From NCBI GenBank assembly GCA_025356595.1, contig JANXSQ010000306.1, forward strand, positions 1 to 43,973: DNA of 43,973 bases. The letters are read 5' to 3'. Position 1 is the stretch's first letter. Each line of letters begins with the position of its first letter. The notes beneath the pieces are model-generated. The model searched no databases, had not been told where the DNA came from, and worked only from the letters and a program-made list of their open reading frames with translations. A program made the translations under genes and the position numbers. The DNA comes from Janthinobacterium sp. Its GTDB lineage: Bacteria > Pseudomonadota > Gammaproteobacteria > Burkholderiales > Burkholderiaceae_D. Shown here one piece after another: positions 1 through 9,131 of the stretch.

Positions 1-2
1 CG

Positions 3-449
3 GCGGGCGGCGTGCGCCAGCGCCTGTTGGCGCGTTTCCTGGCGCGCCGCGCCGATCCGGCGCCGCCGGCCGCCGCTTCGCCGTGGCGCGCGCTGGGCGA
101 GGATGAAATGCGCGGCGTCACCGCGAAGGGCTACGCCGGCATGGCGTTCAGCCAGAGCCGGCTGCGCGCCGCCGCGCCGGGCGGCGTGGGCGAGGCCGAC
201 TTGTTCCTGCATCCGGTGCTGGGCATGCTCAGCGCCGACGCGCAGGCGAAGGACGTGCTGTACGGCCCGGGCGGCGCGCTGCCGGTGTGGAACCGCGACG
301 GCTCGGTGACGCTGGCGCTGCCCAGCTGGGTGGGTGAAATCGAGGTGCAGAACATCCGCCCCGGCGCGGCCGAGGGCAACAGCTTCGGCAGCGTGCGCAT
401 CAACGCCATCGACCTCAGTCGCACCACGATCACGATCGCGCCGAAGTAG
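3..449 (+). CDS. Hypothetical protein, 5' end outside window
   Basis: The frame is open from the first bases of the window, so the true start probably lies upstream; a GTG at 12 is the first start-like codon inside. The C-terminal part (about residues 90-145) looks like short beta strands ending in SRTTITIAPK, and a DEMRGVTAKGY stretch resembles the short recognition segments seen in secreted beta-rich proteins. I do not recognise the family. It ends 13 bp before the stop of the convergent oxidoreductase gene. Base composition matches the host chromosome. Confidence 0.5.
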   Translation, partial: AGGVRQRLLARFLARRADPAPPAAASPWRALGEDEMRGVTAKGYAGMAFSQSRLRAAAPGGVGEADLFLHPVLGMLSADAQAKDVLYGPGGALPVWNRDGSVTLALPSWVGEIEVQNIRPGAAEGNSFGSVRINAIDLSRTTITIAPK

Positions 450-462
450 GGGCGCGGCCGAT

Positions 463-1185
463 TCAGGCCGCCTGGCGCGTCGCCGCCAGCACGATCTCGC
501 GGATGCACACGTTCTGCGGCTGCCTGTAGGCGTACAGGATGGCGACCGCCACGTCGCCGGCGGCCAGCACGCCGCCCATCTGCTCCTTCCATTCCTGATA
601 GCCGCGCTTGATGCCCTCGTCGGAGGTATGGCCGAGCAGTTCCGTGTCCGTCGCGCCGGGCGCGATGGTGATCACCCGCACGTCGCTGCCGGCGACTTCC
701 TCGCGCAGGTTTTCCGAGATTGCATGTACGGCGAATTTGCTGCCGCAATAGGCGACGTGGTTGGGGAAGGTCTTGCGCCCGGCCACCGAGCTGACGTTGA
801 TGATGCTGCCGCCGCGGCGCGCCACCATGCCCTTGAGCACGGCGTGGATGCCGTTCAGCAGACCCTTGACGTTCACGTCCAGCATGCTGTCCCACTCGGC
901 CGGGTCCTGGCGGCTCATCGCGCCGAGCAGCATCACGCCGGCGTTGTTCACCAGCGCGTCGGCCGGGCCGTAGTGGCGCTCGGCCATCGCCACGGCGTCC
1001 CGCATCGCCGCGCGGTCGCACACGTCGAGCGCCACGCACAGGGTGTCGGGCAACTCCAGCGCCTGCAGGCGCTCGAGGCGGCGCGCCAGCAGCAGGAGCG
1101 GATGGCCGGCGGCGGAGAACAGCCGAGCGGTGGCCGCGCCGATGCCGGAGCTGGCGCCGGTGATGATGACGAGGGGTTTTTTCAT
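463..1185 (-). CDS. SDR family NAD(P)-dependent oxidoreductase
   Basis: Classical short-chain dehydrogenase/reductase of 240 residues, the usual size for the family. The Rossmann motif TGASSGIG lies at residues 9-16, NNAG near residue 80, the catalytic serine in INVSS and the catalytic pair in YCGSK (Y-x-x-x-K). This arrangement is typical of cytosolic NADP-dependent enzymes close to YdfG-type 3-hydroxy acid dehydrogenases; the substrate cannot be read from sequence. The ATG at 1185 is preceded by GGAG at a good distance. It is transcribed away from a LysR gene across a short shared intergenic region, so that regulator probably controls it (inference). Confidence 0.92.
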   Translation of the reverse strand: MKKPLVIITGASSGIGAATARLFSAAGHPLLLLARRLERLQALELPDTLCVALDVCDRAAMRDAVAMAERHYGPADALVNNAGVMLLGAMSRQDPAEWDSMLDVNVKGLLNGIHAVLKGMVARRGGSIINVSSVAGRKTFPNHVAYCGSKFAVHAISENLREEVAGSDVRVITIAPGATDTELLGHTSDEGIKRGYQEWKEQMGGVLAAGDVAVAILYAYRQPQNVCIREIVLAATRQAA

Positions 1186-1293
1186 TTGGAACTCCGATAG
1201 ATAGTGTGTATGTTTGAGTGCGTGAAAACAGTATAATCACCACATAAACAATTGAAAAATGATAAATTCCACTGGAAGCCATCGTTAAAATCT
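1186..1293. promoter_or_regulatory. Divergent SDR/LysR promoter region
   Basis: This AT-rich spacer separates the oppositely transcribed SDR and LysR genes. A perfect TATAAT lies at 1232-1237 on the plus strand, with only a weak -35 upstream. On the minus strand TATACT overlaps the same place. LysR-type regulators usually bind such shared spacers; no clear T-N11-A palindrome was confirmed by eye. Confidence 0.4.
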
Positions 1294-2154
1294 ATGGATA
1301 TCCGCCAGCTCAAAGCCTTCATCGCCGTCTTCGAAGAGCGCAACATCACCCTCGCGGCGCAGCGCCTGAACGTCACCCAGCCGACGCTCTCGGTCACCAT
1401 CCGCCAGTTGGAGGAGGAGCTGGGCACGATTCTGTTCGAGCGCCGCGCGCGCGGCGTCGACGTCAGCGCCGACGCGCGCCAGTTGTATCCGCAGGCGCGC
1501 CGCCTGGTCGACCAGGCCGAGGCCATCGGCGTCCTGTTTCTCGACCGTAAAGAGGGCCTGCCCCTGAGCCTGAGCCTGGGCGTGGACGGCGACATCGGCG
1601 CCGGCCAGATCGACGCCTTCCTGTTGCTGGCGCGCCGCCTTTGTCCCGAGCTGCGCCTGAGCCTGGAGGAGGGCTGCAGCGGCGACGCCCGGCTGGCGGC
1701 CGAGGAATCGCGTTGCGAGGACGAACTGTTCCTGCCGCTGTGGGAGGAGCAGTTCGTGCTGGCGGTGCGCGCCGACGCGGCGCTGGCGCGGCAGGGCCGG
1801 CCGAGCATGGCGGCGCTGGCGCGCGCCGACTGGATCGTCTGCCCGGGCCACTCCTCGCACCAGCGCCTGCTGGCGCTGCACGGCGAGGGCGGCGCCGGCC
1901 TGGCGCGCGCGGCCAGCGCTGGCAGCCTGCGCCTGGCCCTGCACATGGTGGCCGCCGGGATCGGCGTGGCGCTGCTGCCGCAGTCGCTGATCGAGGGCCG
2001 CGCCGACATCGCCGCGCTGCCGCTGGCCGGGGTGGCGCTGAGCCGCCGCGTCGGCCTGTGCTTCGCCGCGCAGGCGCTGGAGCGGCCCGCGCTGCAGGCG
2101 CTGCACGCCGGCTTGCCGCGCGCGCCGGCCGGCGCGCCGGACGGCGGCGTTTGA
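1294..2154 (+). CDS. LysR family transcriptional regulator
   Basis: Starts MDIRQLKAFIAVFEERNITLAAQRLNV in the standard LysR way, so the ATG at 1294 is preferred to an in-frame ATG at 1252 that would add 14 unrelated residues. This gives 286 residues. The N-terminal winged helix-turn-helix covers about residues 1-60 (TLAAQRLNVTQPTLSVTIRQLE) and is followed by a LysR substrate-binding domain (about 90-280). The effector domain is slightly short for the family. It sits head to head with the SDR gene and likely regulates it and itself (inference from the usual LysR arrangement). Confidence 0.92.
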   Translation: MDIRQLKAFIAVFEERNITLAAQRLNVTQPTLSVTIRQLEEELGTILFERRARGVDVSADARQLYPQARRLVDQAEAIGVLFLDRKEGLPLSLSLGVDGDIGAGQIDAFLLLARRLCPELRLSLEEGCSGDARLAAEESRCEDELFLPLWEEQFVLAVRADAALARQGRPSMAALARADWIVCPGHSSHQRLLALHGEGGAGLARAASAGSLRLALHMVAAGIGVALLPQSLIEGRADIAALPLAGVALSRRVGLCFAAQALERPALQALHAGLPRAPAGAPDGGV

Positions 2155-2229
2155 CAAGCGCGCGGCGCGCGCCAATACTCGTCCGATGGAACGGCCGCCG
2201 GTCGTTCAACTGATGCAAGGGCCCCACCC

Positions 2230-2886
2230 ATGAATACCACTTCCGCGCCGGACGGCCTGCGCCTGCTCGTGCTGGGCGGCAGCGGCGCCGTCGGCCAACA
2301 GGTGCTGCGCCTGGCCCTGGCCGACGCGCGCGTGCGCCGGGTCATCGCGCCGACCCGCCGGGCGCTGCCGGCGCATGCCAGACTGGAGAATCCCGTGGTC
2401 GATTTCGCGCGCCTGGCGGACGACGCGGCGCCCTGGCAGGCCGACGCCGTCATCTGCGCGCTCGGCACGACGCTCAGGCTGGCCGGTTCCGAAGCGGCCT
2501 TCGCGGCGGTCGACCGCGACCTGGTGGCGCGCCTGGCCGCGCTGGCCAGGCGGGGCGGGGCGACGCGCTTCGCCCTGAACTCGTCGCTGGGGGCCAGCGC
2601 CGACGGCAGCTTCTACCTGCGCGTCAAGGCGGAGGTAGAGCAGGCGGTGCGCGCGCTGGCGTATCCGCAATACGTGATCGTGCGGCCCTCGCTGATCGAC
2701 ACCCGCCGCGCCGCCGCGCGCCCGGCCGAGCAAGCCGGCGCGCTGCTGGCGCGCCTGTTCCGGCCGCTGATCCCGCGCCGCTACCGCGCCGTCACACCGA
2801 CGGCGATCGCCGCGGCGCTGCTGGAGGGCGTGCTGCACGGCGCGCCCGGCGAGCGCATCGTCGAATCGGAGTCGCTGCAAGACTGA
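2230..2886 (+). CDS. NAD(P)-binding protein, atypical SDR (HTATIP2-like)
   Basis: A protein of 218 residues with an N-terminal nucleotide-binding motif LVLGGSGAVGQQVL (GxxGxxG, about residues 14-27), then a Rossmann-like fold with ALGTTLRLAGS and SLGASADGSFYLRVKAEVE. This resembles atypical SDRs of the NAD(P)H-binding / HTATIP2 group, which have lost the classical YxxxK site and often act as quinone or small-molecule reductases or as sensors. The substrate is unknown. It follows the LysR gene by 75 bp on the same strand and faces the convergent MFS gene 48 bp further on. Confidence 0.83.
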   Translation: MNTTSAPDGLRLLVLGGSGAVGQQVLRLALADARVRRVIAPTRRALPAHARLENPVVDFARLADDAAPWQADAVICALGTTLRLAGSEAAFAAVDRDLVARLAALARRGGATRFALNSSLGASADGSFYLRVKAEVEQAVRALAYPQYVIVRPSLIDTRRAAARPAEQAGALLARLFRPLIPRRYRAVTPTAIAAALLEGVLHGAPGERIVESESLQD

Positions 2887-2934
2887 AGGCTCGCATGCAC
2901 CCGCGCGCCGCCGCTGGAACAAGCCGGCGACTTT

Positions 2935-4113
2935 TCACGGGCGCGCCGGCAGCCCCACGGGCCGTCCGGGCGCGCCGTACAGCGCAACCTTGGCGACGAT
3001 CAGCGCGGCGGCCAGCGCGGCGAACACCAGCCCGCTCCAGATGACGCCGGACATGCCGTAGCGCCCGATGCACCAGCCGCCGCACAGGGAGCCGATGGTC
3101 ACCCCCAGGTTGATGAAGGAGATGTACAGGCCGGTGGCGAATTCGGGCGCCCCGCCGGCCTCCGACGTCAGCCAGATCTGCGTGACGACCAGGCCGCTGG
3201 TATGCGCCGCGCCCCAGAACAGCGCGACGGCCGCCATGCCGGCGACGCCAACGTCGGCGAACAGTGCCAGCGCGGCATAGGCGAGCGCCAGCGCGGCCAC
3301 TTGCAGCAGGGCGGTGCGGACCACGTTGCGGGTCAGCAGGCGCCCCGCCACCAGATTGCCCAGCACGCCGCCGACGCCGAAGACGAAGAGCAGGCCGCTG
3401 ATGGCGCTCCCGCCCAAGCCGCTCACCCGCTTCAGGTACTCGGCCGCATAGGCATAGACCGAAAACATCGCCGCGAAGACCAGCGTGCAGGCGGCGATGT
3501 TCCACCACAGCGCCGGCTTGCGCAGGATCGCCAATTGCCTGCCGTAGGCGAGCTTCCGCGCCGGCGCGTCGGGCAGGCTGAGGAGCAGGCCGATGCCGGC
3601 GACGGCGTTGATGGCGGCGCAGGCCAGGAACGAGGCCTCGTAGGAAAAGCGCGTCGCCACCCAGGTGGTGATGGGGATGCCCAGCACCATGCCCATGCTG
3701 GTGCCCGTGAAGGCGTGGGTGGTCGCCCGCGTCGCCTGCTGCGGTGGATACAGGGCCATCGCGGCGACCATGGCCAGCGAAAAATAGATGGGATGAAACA
3801 GGGCCGGCAGCACGCGCAGCGCCATCAGCGCGCCCAGGCTGGGCGCATACGCCGAGGCCACGCTGGCCAGCGCGAAGATGAAGAGCGCCGTCGCCAGCAC
3901 CGCCTTGCGCGGGAAGCGCGAGGCGGCGAGCACCAGCAAGGGCCCCAGCGCGGCGATGATGAGCGCGAACGAACCCACCAGCAGGCCGGCCTGCGCGGCC
4001 GTCACCTGAAAGCGCGCGATGATGAGCGGCAGGACGCCGACCACGCCGAACTCGATGCAGTAGACGCCGAACAGCCCTAGGGCGATGAAGGCGATGGGAT
4101 GCGCGCCCCTCAT
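2935..4113 (-). CDS. MFS transporter (AraJ-like efflux permease)
   Basis: Major facilitator superfamily inner-membrane transporter of 392 residues with about 12 hydrophobic segments. The ATG at 4113 (MRGAHPIAFIALGLFG) is chosen because the first membrane segment starts at once; a longer in-frame extension upstream is only shadow of the preceding gene. The sequence VGVLPLIIARFQVTAAQAGLLVGSFAL matches drug/arabinose efflux permeases in which motif A follows the second helix. The start overlaps the stop of the serine hydrolase gene in an ATGA, so the two are translationally coupled. The substrate is unknown; a product or substrate of the hydrolase is possible (inference). Confidence 0.9.
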   Translation of the reverse strand: MRGAHPIAFIALGLFGVYCIEFGVVGVLPLIIARFQVTAAQAGLLVGSFALIIAALGPLLVLAASRFPRKAVLATALFIFALASVASAYAPSLGALMALRVLPALFHPIYFSLAMVAAMALYPPQQATRATTHAFTGTSMGMVLGIPITTWVATRFSYEASFLACAAINAVAGIGLLLSLPDAPARKLAYGRQLAILRKPALWWNIAACTLVFAAMFSVYAYAAEYLKRVSGLGGSAISGLLFVFGVGGVLGNLVAGRLLTRNVVRTALLQVAALALAYAALALFADVGVAGMAAVALFWGAAHTSGLVVTQIWLTSEAGGAPEFATGLYISFINLGVTIGSLCGGWCIGRYGMSGVIWSGLVFAALAAALIVAKVALYGAPGRPVGLPARP

Positions 4114-5327
4114 GGCCGGGCTCCGGCGGCGTCCGCGCCCGCGTCCGGGCCGTAGACGGCGCGGCACAGCTCGGCCACGAAGGGGCCGGACATGCCTTCC
4201 AGCGCGGTGTTGGTGAAGGCGACGACGCTGAGTTGGCGCTGCGGATCGACGAACCAGGAATGCCCGTAGGTGCCGCCCATGCGCCATGTTCCCGGCGATT
4301 CCGGCGTCTGCGCCGCCAGCGGATCCTTGAGCACGGTGATGCCCAGGCCGAAGCCGCGCCCCGGCCAGAAGGCCATCGGCAGATCGCCGATCTGGTTGCT
4401 GCCCATGGCCTCGACCAGGGCCGCCGGCAACAGCGGCGCGCCGCCTTGGCGCAGCGTCTCCAGCAGCAGCATGAAGTCGGGCGCCGAGCCGACCATGCCG
4501 GCGCCGCCGGACGGATAGGCGGCCGGATCCAGGGCGCGCCGCGGCGCCAGCAGGAAGCCGGCGCTACCCTCCAGGAAGGGCAGGCTGTCGTTGCCCCGCA
4601 AACGGCGCGGCTGCGGCGCGCCGTCGGCGTAGGCCACGGCCAGGCGGCGCGCATCGGCGGCGACGAAGCCGGTGTCGCGCATGCCCAGCGGTTCGGTGAC
4701 CAGCGCCGCGACGGCCTGGGGCAGCGGCAGCCCGGTGACGCTTTCGATGACCGCGCCGAGTACGTCGCTGGCGATGGAGTAGGCCCAGGCGCTGCCGGGG
4801 CGGTGCAGCAGCGGCGCGGTGCCGATGCGGCGGATGTTTTCCGCCAGCGTGAAGTCCGCCGCGTCCATGCCGTCCGAGACGCCGGCGCGCGCGTAGGGAC
4901 CGTCCTCGGGCTGGAAGAAGCGATACGTCAGGCCGGCCGTGTGCGTCATCAGGTGGCGGATCGTCATCGGCGCGGCGGCGCCGTCGGGCAGGGTGGGTTG
5001 GAAGCGCGGCAGCCAGCGCGTCACCGGCTCGTCGAGCTGCAATTGGCCGCGCGCCACCAGAACCAGCGCGACCGTCGAGACGATGGGCTTGGAGACGGAC
5101 GCCAGCCGGAACAGCGCGTCGTCGCGCATCGCCAGGCCCGCCTCGCGGTCGGCCATGCCGGCGGCGCGCCGGTAGACCTCGCGGCCGGCGTGCGAGACCA
5201 GGACGACGGCGCCGGCCAGGCGCCGGCTCTCCAGCGCCCGCTCAAGCACGGCGTCGACGCGCGCGCCCAGGGCGCCGTCCGGGAAGGCTGGCGCGGAGGG
5301 GGATGGGGTGGGAAGGGGGAGGGTCAT
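4110..5327 (-). CDS. Serine hydrolase, class C beta-lactamase/EstB-type esterase family
   Basis: A protein of 405 residues in the beta-lactamase-related serine hydrolase family. The nucleophile motif SVSK lies at residues 77-80 and the tyrosine motif YSIASDVLG starts at Y183. A GGTYGHSWF segment near residue 355 stands where class C enzymes carry KTG. The YSxxxDVLG form is typical of EstB-like carboxylesterases rather than true AmpC lactamases, so esterase or peptidase activity is more likely than antibiotic hydrolysis. There is no convincing signal peptide; the Pro/Ser-rich N-terminus suggests a cytosolic enzyme. It is first in a two-gene operon with the MFS gene and diverges from a LysR gene. 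Confidence 0.9.
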   Translation of the reverse strand: MTLPLPTPSPSAPAFPDGALGARVDAVLERALESRRLAGAVVLVSHAGREVYRRAAGMADREAGLAMRDDALFRLASVSKPIVSTVALVLVARGQLQLDEPVTRWLPRFQPTLPDGAAAPMTIRHLMTHTAGLTYRFFQPEDGPYARAGVSDGMDAADFTLAENIRRIGTAPLLHRPGSAWAYSIASDVLGAVIESVTGLPLPQAVAALVTEPLGMRDTGFVAADARRLAVAYADGAPQPRRLRGNDSLPFLEGSAGFLLAPRRALDPAAYPSGGAGMVGSAPDFMLLLETLRQGGAPLLPAALVEAMGSNQIGDLPMAFWPGRGFGLGITVLKDPLAAQTPESPGTWRMGGTYGHSWFVDPQRQLSVVAFTNTALEGMSGPFVAELCRAVYGPDAGADAAGARP

Positions 5328-5438
5328 GGAGTCTGCCTTTGTATGGATTGTTGAGGTGTCCAGACATGGTAGGGTCGCGCCGATAGAAGAAAAATGGGGT
5401 AGAGTTTCGTTATTAAAGGAACTTGGAGTCCGCAATAC

Positions 5439-6350
5439 ATGCGAGTCGCAATGGATAGTCTGGGCGGTTTCACCGCCTTCGTTCAAGCCGCCGAAACGCG
5501 CAGCTTCGTCGGCGCCGGCGCCGCGCTGGGCATCTCCGCTTCGGCCGTGGGCAAGAGCATCGCCCGCCTGGAAACCCGGCTGGGCGCGCGCCTGTTCCAC
5601 CGCAGCACGCGCAGCATCACGCTGACCGACGAGGGCGCGGTGTTCCTGGCGCGCTGCCGCCACATCCTCGAGGAGATCGACGCGGCCGAGCGGGAATTGA
5701 GCGATGCGCGCAGCATCCCCGGCGGCAAGCTGCGCATCAGCCTGCCGATGGTGGGCCGCCTGCTGAATCCTGTGCTGGCCGACTTCGCGCGCGCCTATCC
5801 CGACATCGAACTGGACCTGAACTTCAGCGACCGCCGCGTCGAAGTGATCGAGGAGGGCTATGACGCCGTGATACGGGCGGGAAAGATGGCCGATTCGCGC
5901 CTGATGAGCCGCAAGCTCGGCAGCTATCATCTGCAACTGGTGGCGGCGCCGCACTACCTGCGCGCGCGCGGCGCGCCGCTGAAACCGTCCGAGCTCAAGG
6001 GACACGCCTGCCTGTTCTACAAATTCGCCACCACCGGCAAGGTGGAGCCGTGGCCGCTGCGCGCCTGGGACGCCCTGCAGGGCGCCGGACTGCAAGGCGC
6101 GGCCGTGTGCGACAGCACCGACACCCTGCTGTATCTGGCCGAGCAGGGACTGGGCATCGCCTGCCTGCCGGACTTCATCGTGCGCGAGGCGCTGGCCGCA
6201 AAACGCCTGCAGCGCGTCCTGGAAAAGCACACCCGACATGCGGCGGATTTCCATGTGCTGTGGCCATCGAGCAAGCACCTGCCCAGCAAACTGAGGGTCT
6301 TCATCGACTTCCTCTGCGGACGGGTGTTCCCGGACGCGCACGCCGGCTAA
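5439..6350 (+). CDS. LysR family transcriptional regulator
   Basis: A LysR regulator of 303 residues. The winged helix-turn-helix (MDSLGGFTAFVQAAETRSFV, then GISASAVGKSIARLETRLG and LFHRSTRSITLTDEG) is followed by the effector-binding domain. The ATG at 5439 has a GGAG about 10 nt upstream; an alternative ATG at 5451 lacks one. The gene diverges from the serine hydrolase-MFS operon across 111 bp (5328-5438) and is the likely regulator of that operon (inference). It belongs to the common AaeR/DsdC-like branch judged only from the RSTRSITLTDEG signature. Confidence 0.92.
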   Translation: MRVAMDSLGGFTAFVQAAETRSFVGAGAALGISASAVGKSIARLETRLGARLFHRSTRSITLTDEGAVFLARCRHILEEIDAAERELSDARSIPGGKLRISLPMVGRLLNPVLADFARAYPDIELDLNFSDRRVEVIEEGYDAVIRAGKMADSRLMSRKLGSYHLQLVAAPHYLRARGAPLKPSELKGHACLFYKFATTGKVEPWPLRAWDALQGAGLQGAAVCDSTDTLLYLAEQGLGIACLPDFIVREALAAKRLQRVLEKHTRHAADFHVLWPSSKHLPSKLRVFIDFLCGRVFPDAHAG

Positions 6351-6524
6351 AACGGCGCCCCCCGGCCAGCCGGCGCCGGACGCTGTGGCGCGGCGGCGCG
6401 GCGGCGACGCCGCGCGTATGCCGGGCCGCAAGGCCGGCGCCGCGATTGCGGTGTACTGTCGAATGCCGTGTTTCAGCCGCCGGCGCCCGCTTTCCAGGTT
6501 TGCCGCCCTCGATCAGGTGAATCC

Positions 6525-8408
6525 ATGAAGCCATCCCCCACACCCGCCGCCGCCGCCCGGTCGCGCGCCACGCTCGCCTGCCTGCTGGTGTGGGGCGTGC
6601 ACGCGCTGCTGCTGTCGCTGGCCTTCCCGCTGTCCGAACTGCTGACCGACGCGCCGATTTTTCACATCGACGCACCATTTCATCAGTATCAAATGGACGT
6701 GGCGCGCGAACTGTGGGCGACCCACGCGCTGGTCGGCTACGACCCGTGGTTCGGCGCCGGCCACGTGGGCGGCGTCAACTACAACGCCAGCGCCAAGGCG
6801 CCGGCGCTCCTGGCGACCCTGCTCGGCCCTTCCGTCGCCACAGCCGTGGCGTACAAGCTGTACGTCTTCTTTGCGGCCCTGCTGGCGCCGGCCTGCGTTT
6901 TTCCGGCGATGCGTTGGCTGCGGGCCGACGCGGTGAGCGTCGCGGCGGCGACGCTGCTGGGCTTCCTGCTGTGGTGGATATCGGCGCTGCACTGGTACCA
7001 CGGCGCCGGCATGGTGGCCTTCGTCGCCGCCGGCTACGCAGCGCTGCCCTACACCGCTTTGGCGTGGCGCGGCATGACGGGCGACCTGCGTCCCGCCGTC
7101 GTGCTGGCGCTGGGAATCTGCGGCGCGCTGGGCATCCTGCTGCACCCGCTGTTTCCGCTCCCGGTCATCGTCACGCTGCCCTTTCTCATGCTGGCGAACG
7201 CAAAGGAGGTGCGCCCGAGGGCCGTGCTCCTCGTCGCGCTGCTGGTGCCCTTGATTTGCCTGCTGCCGAACATCGCCTGGATGCTCGCCTCGATCCGTCA
7301 TCCCGGTTGGTCCGACGGCGCGCTCTCGCCCTTCCAGAAAGCGGTGGACATCCGCATCGTCTTTCAGGAAGCCATGGGGCGCATCGAGGGCAGCGCGCGG
7401 GGCGCCAAGCTCAACCCGGTGATATGGCTGTGCGTCGCCTGGGCCCTGTCGCCCGCCACGGACGCCCGCATGCGCCGCGTGGCGGGCGCCTTCGTGGCCG
7501 GCGGCGTCGCCTTGCTGCTCTTTTCCGCCGTCGGCGCGTGGTGGCCTCCGTTCGGCACGCTGCAGCCGAACCGGCAATCGGCCGTCGCCTACCTGCTGCT
7601 GGCCATCCCCGCCGCGATCGGCATCGGCGGCGTCTGCCGGGCGCTGGGCCGCGGCGGCGCGACGCGCTACGCGGCGGGGGCGACGGCGGCGGCGCTGCTG
7701 GCGGCGTCGGCCTTCTTCGCCGTCGAGCTGGAAAACGAAGTGTCCACGGCCCGCACGCCCCACTACGGACGGCCCGCGCCCGAGGTGCGCGGCGTGGGGG
7801 AGACGGCGCGATGGCTCGCCGCGTGGATCGCGGCGAACACCAGCGACGAGGCGAGGGTGCTGTTCGAAACCTCGCAAGGCCGCATCCACGACGGTGCGCA
7901 TGTCGCCGGCTTCCTGGCGCGGGCCAGCGGGCGCGAGTTCATCGGCGGGCCCTACCTCTTCATGCACCATGCGGACTTTTGGGACGGCGGGGTGTTTGGC
8001 CGCGCGATCGGCGCCTTCTCCGCGGCGGACTTTTCCGGGCAACTGGAACTCTACAACGTGGGTTGGATCGTCGTCCATTCGGGCGCCAGCAAGGCCTACC
8101 TGGACGCGCAGCCGCAGATGGAGGTGCTGGCCCGCCACGGGCCGCTGGCGATTTACCGCGTCGGTTACCGTGTCGGGCGGACGGCGAGCTATTTTCTTGA
8201 GGGGAGGGGGCGCGTGGTCGGACGCCGGATGGGCCGGATCGAGCTTGATGACGTGGCGGGCGAGGCAGTGACTCTGAAGTACCATTTTGTTGCAGGATTG
8301 GTGAGCGATCCACCGGCGGTTTTGCAGGCGGTTTATTGCGGCGGCGATCCGCAACCCTTCATCCGCGTGCTGGCGCCGGCGCGGCGCATGACGATCCTGT
8401 TTCCGTGA
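6525..8408 (+). CDS. Large polytopic membrane protein, possible PTPS-related/glycosyltransferase-like
   Basis: A protein of 627 residues with about ten to twelve hydrophobic segments in the first 420 residues and a soluble C-terminal region. The first loop contains HIDAPFHQYQMDVARELW and GYDPWFGAGHVGGVNYNAS, reminiscent of the periplasmic loop of the 6-pyruvoyl-tetrahydropterin-synthase-related membrane family and of GT39-like enzymes, which carry acidic residues there. An enzyme acting on a lipid-linked sugar is plausible but not shown. The ATG at 6525 follows a GGTGA; an upstream in-frame ATG at 6468 would add 19 non-hydrophobic residues. No operon partner is visible. Confidence 0.72.
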   Translation: MKPSPTPAAAARSRATLACLLVWGVHALLLSLAFPLSELLTDAPIFHIDAPFHQYQMDVARELWATHALVGYDPWFGAGHVGGVNYNASAKAPALLATLLGPSVATAVAYKLYVFFAALLAPACVFPAMRWLRADAVSVAAATLLGFLLWWISALHWYHGAGMVAFVAAGYAALPYTALAWRGMTGDLRPAVVLALGICGALGILLHPLFPLPVIVTLPFLMLANAKEVRPRAVLLVALLVPLICLLPNIAWMLASIRHPGWSDGALSPFQKAVDIRIVFQEAMGRIEGSARGAKLNPVIWLCVAWALSPATDARMRRVAGAFVAGGVALLLFSAVGAWWPPFGTLQPNRQSAVAYLLLAIPAAIGIGGVCRALGRGGATRYAAGATAAALLAASAFFAVELENEVSTARTPHYGRPAPEVRGVGETARWLAAWIAANTSDEARVLFETSQGRIHDGAHVAGFLARASGREFIGGPYLFMHHADFWDGGVFGRAIGAFSAADFSGQLELYNVGWIVVHSGASKAYLDAQPQMEVLARHGPLAIYRVGYRVGRTASYFLEGRGRVVGRRMGRIELDDVAGEAVTLKYHFVAGLVSDPPAVLQAVYCGGDPQPFIRVLAPARRMTILFP

Positions 8409-8430
8409 GGTGAGGGGATGCGGGCCGGTA

Positions 8431-8540
8431 TGTTCCACAAACGACAAGGCCAAGCGCTTAGGATTGGCGTTGCGGGAACGATGTTCTTGGTGGCCCGGGA
8501 CGAAATCGAAGCACCGACACAAGGATTTCCAATCCCTGAG
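8431..8540 (-). repeat. Decayed copy of tRNA-Phe 3' end and its terminator
   Basis: This stretch aligns along its whole length with 11899-12005, the 3' half of the intact tRNA-Phe gene plus its downstream terminator. Shared words include GTTCCACAA, GGCGTT, TTCTTGGTGGCCCGGG, CACCGACACAAGGATTT and CAATCC. Several substitutions and small gaps break the T-arm and anticodon pairing and the D-arm half is absent, so it is not a functional tRNA. Its orientation is the same as the intact gene, as expected for the distal attachment remnant of an element inserted at the tRNA 3' end. Confidence 0.72.
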
Positions 8541-8557
8541 CCGGTGTTGTCCATATC

Positions 8558-9001
8558 TTAGTGGTGCAGTTGCGCAGCGGCGGATGCCTGACTGGTTTGC
8601 TCTGGACGGAAGGCCTTTTCGGTCGCCGCCGTATCGTAATAAGCTTCAAACCGGGACACTTTGCCGTCGCGTAAGGTGAACACATGCACCCAGTCGCTAT
8701 CGTAACGACGGCCGGTCGGCTTGGCCAGCCAGGATGCGAATCCTGTCACCACCACCTTGTCGCCATCCGCAATGAACTCTGCGGGTTCGAAGCGGTCAGC
8801 GTGGACGGCTTCGTCAAGCTTGGCGAAAAACTGCGCTATCCCCGTCTTGCCGTGAAAAGCGCCTGAGAAGGGGACGAACGCCAATTCCGGGCCGATCCAT
8901 TCGGCGTCGTCGTGATAGAGGTCCAGCAACTTGCGAATATCCCCGCTCTGGAATCGCCGATATCCCTCCATCACCGCTTGCTTGTTCTCCTGTATGCCCA
9001 T
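8558..9001 (-). CDS. Nuclear transport factor 2 (SnoaL-like) family protein
   Basis: A single-domain NTF2-like protein of 147 residues. MGIQENKQAVMEGYRRFQSGDIRKLLDLYHDDAEWIGP followed by GAFHGKTGIAQFF and FTLRDGKVSRFEAYYDT matches the SnoaL-like cone fold found in polyketide cyclases, ketosteroid isomerases and many stress-related orphans. The catalytic role is unknown. It begins with ATG at 9001, preceded by AGGAGG. It lies just inside the tRNA-Phe-flanked region, so it may be island cargo. Confidence 0.85.
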   Translation of the reverse strand: MGIQENKQAVMEGYRRFQSGDIRKLLDLYHDDAEWIGPELAFVPFSGAFHGKTGIAQFFAKLDEAVHADRFEPAEFIADGDKVVVTGFASWLAKPTGRRYDSDWVHVFTLRDGKVSRFEAYYDTAATEKAFRPEQTSQASAAAQLHH

Positions 9002-9131
9002 GACATACCTCCTGTTCTGTCGGCAGTCCGATGGCAGTCGCGGACGGTCGTGCCGCAGATGGCCGATGTATGAAGCCTAGTACCGCAGGCGGGGAAGTCA
9101 AGGTGGCATGCATCGATTCAGCAGCTGCGCC

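Noticed and set aside
5328-6431. N-terminal extension of the serine hydrolase frame across the divergent LysR gene
   Set aside because: The added residues have no family similarity, and the normal start MTLPLPTPSP lies at 5327; the LysR gene on the other strand occupies the extension.
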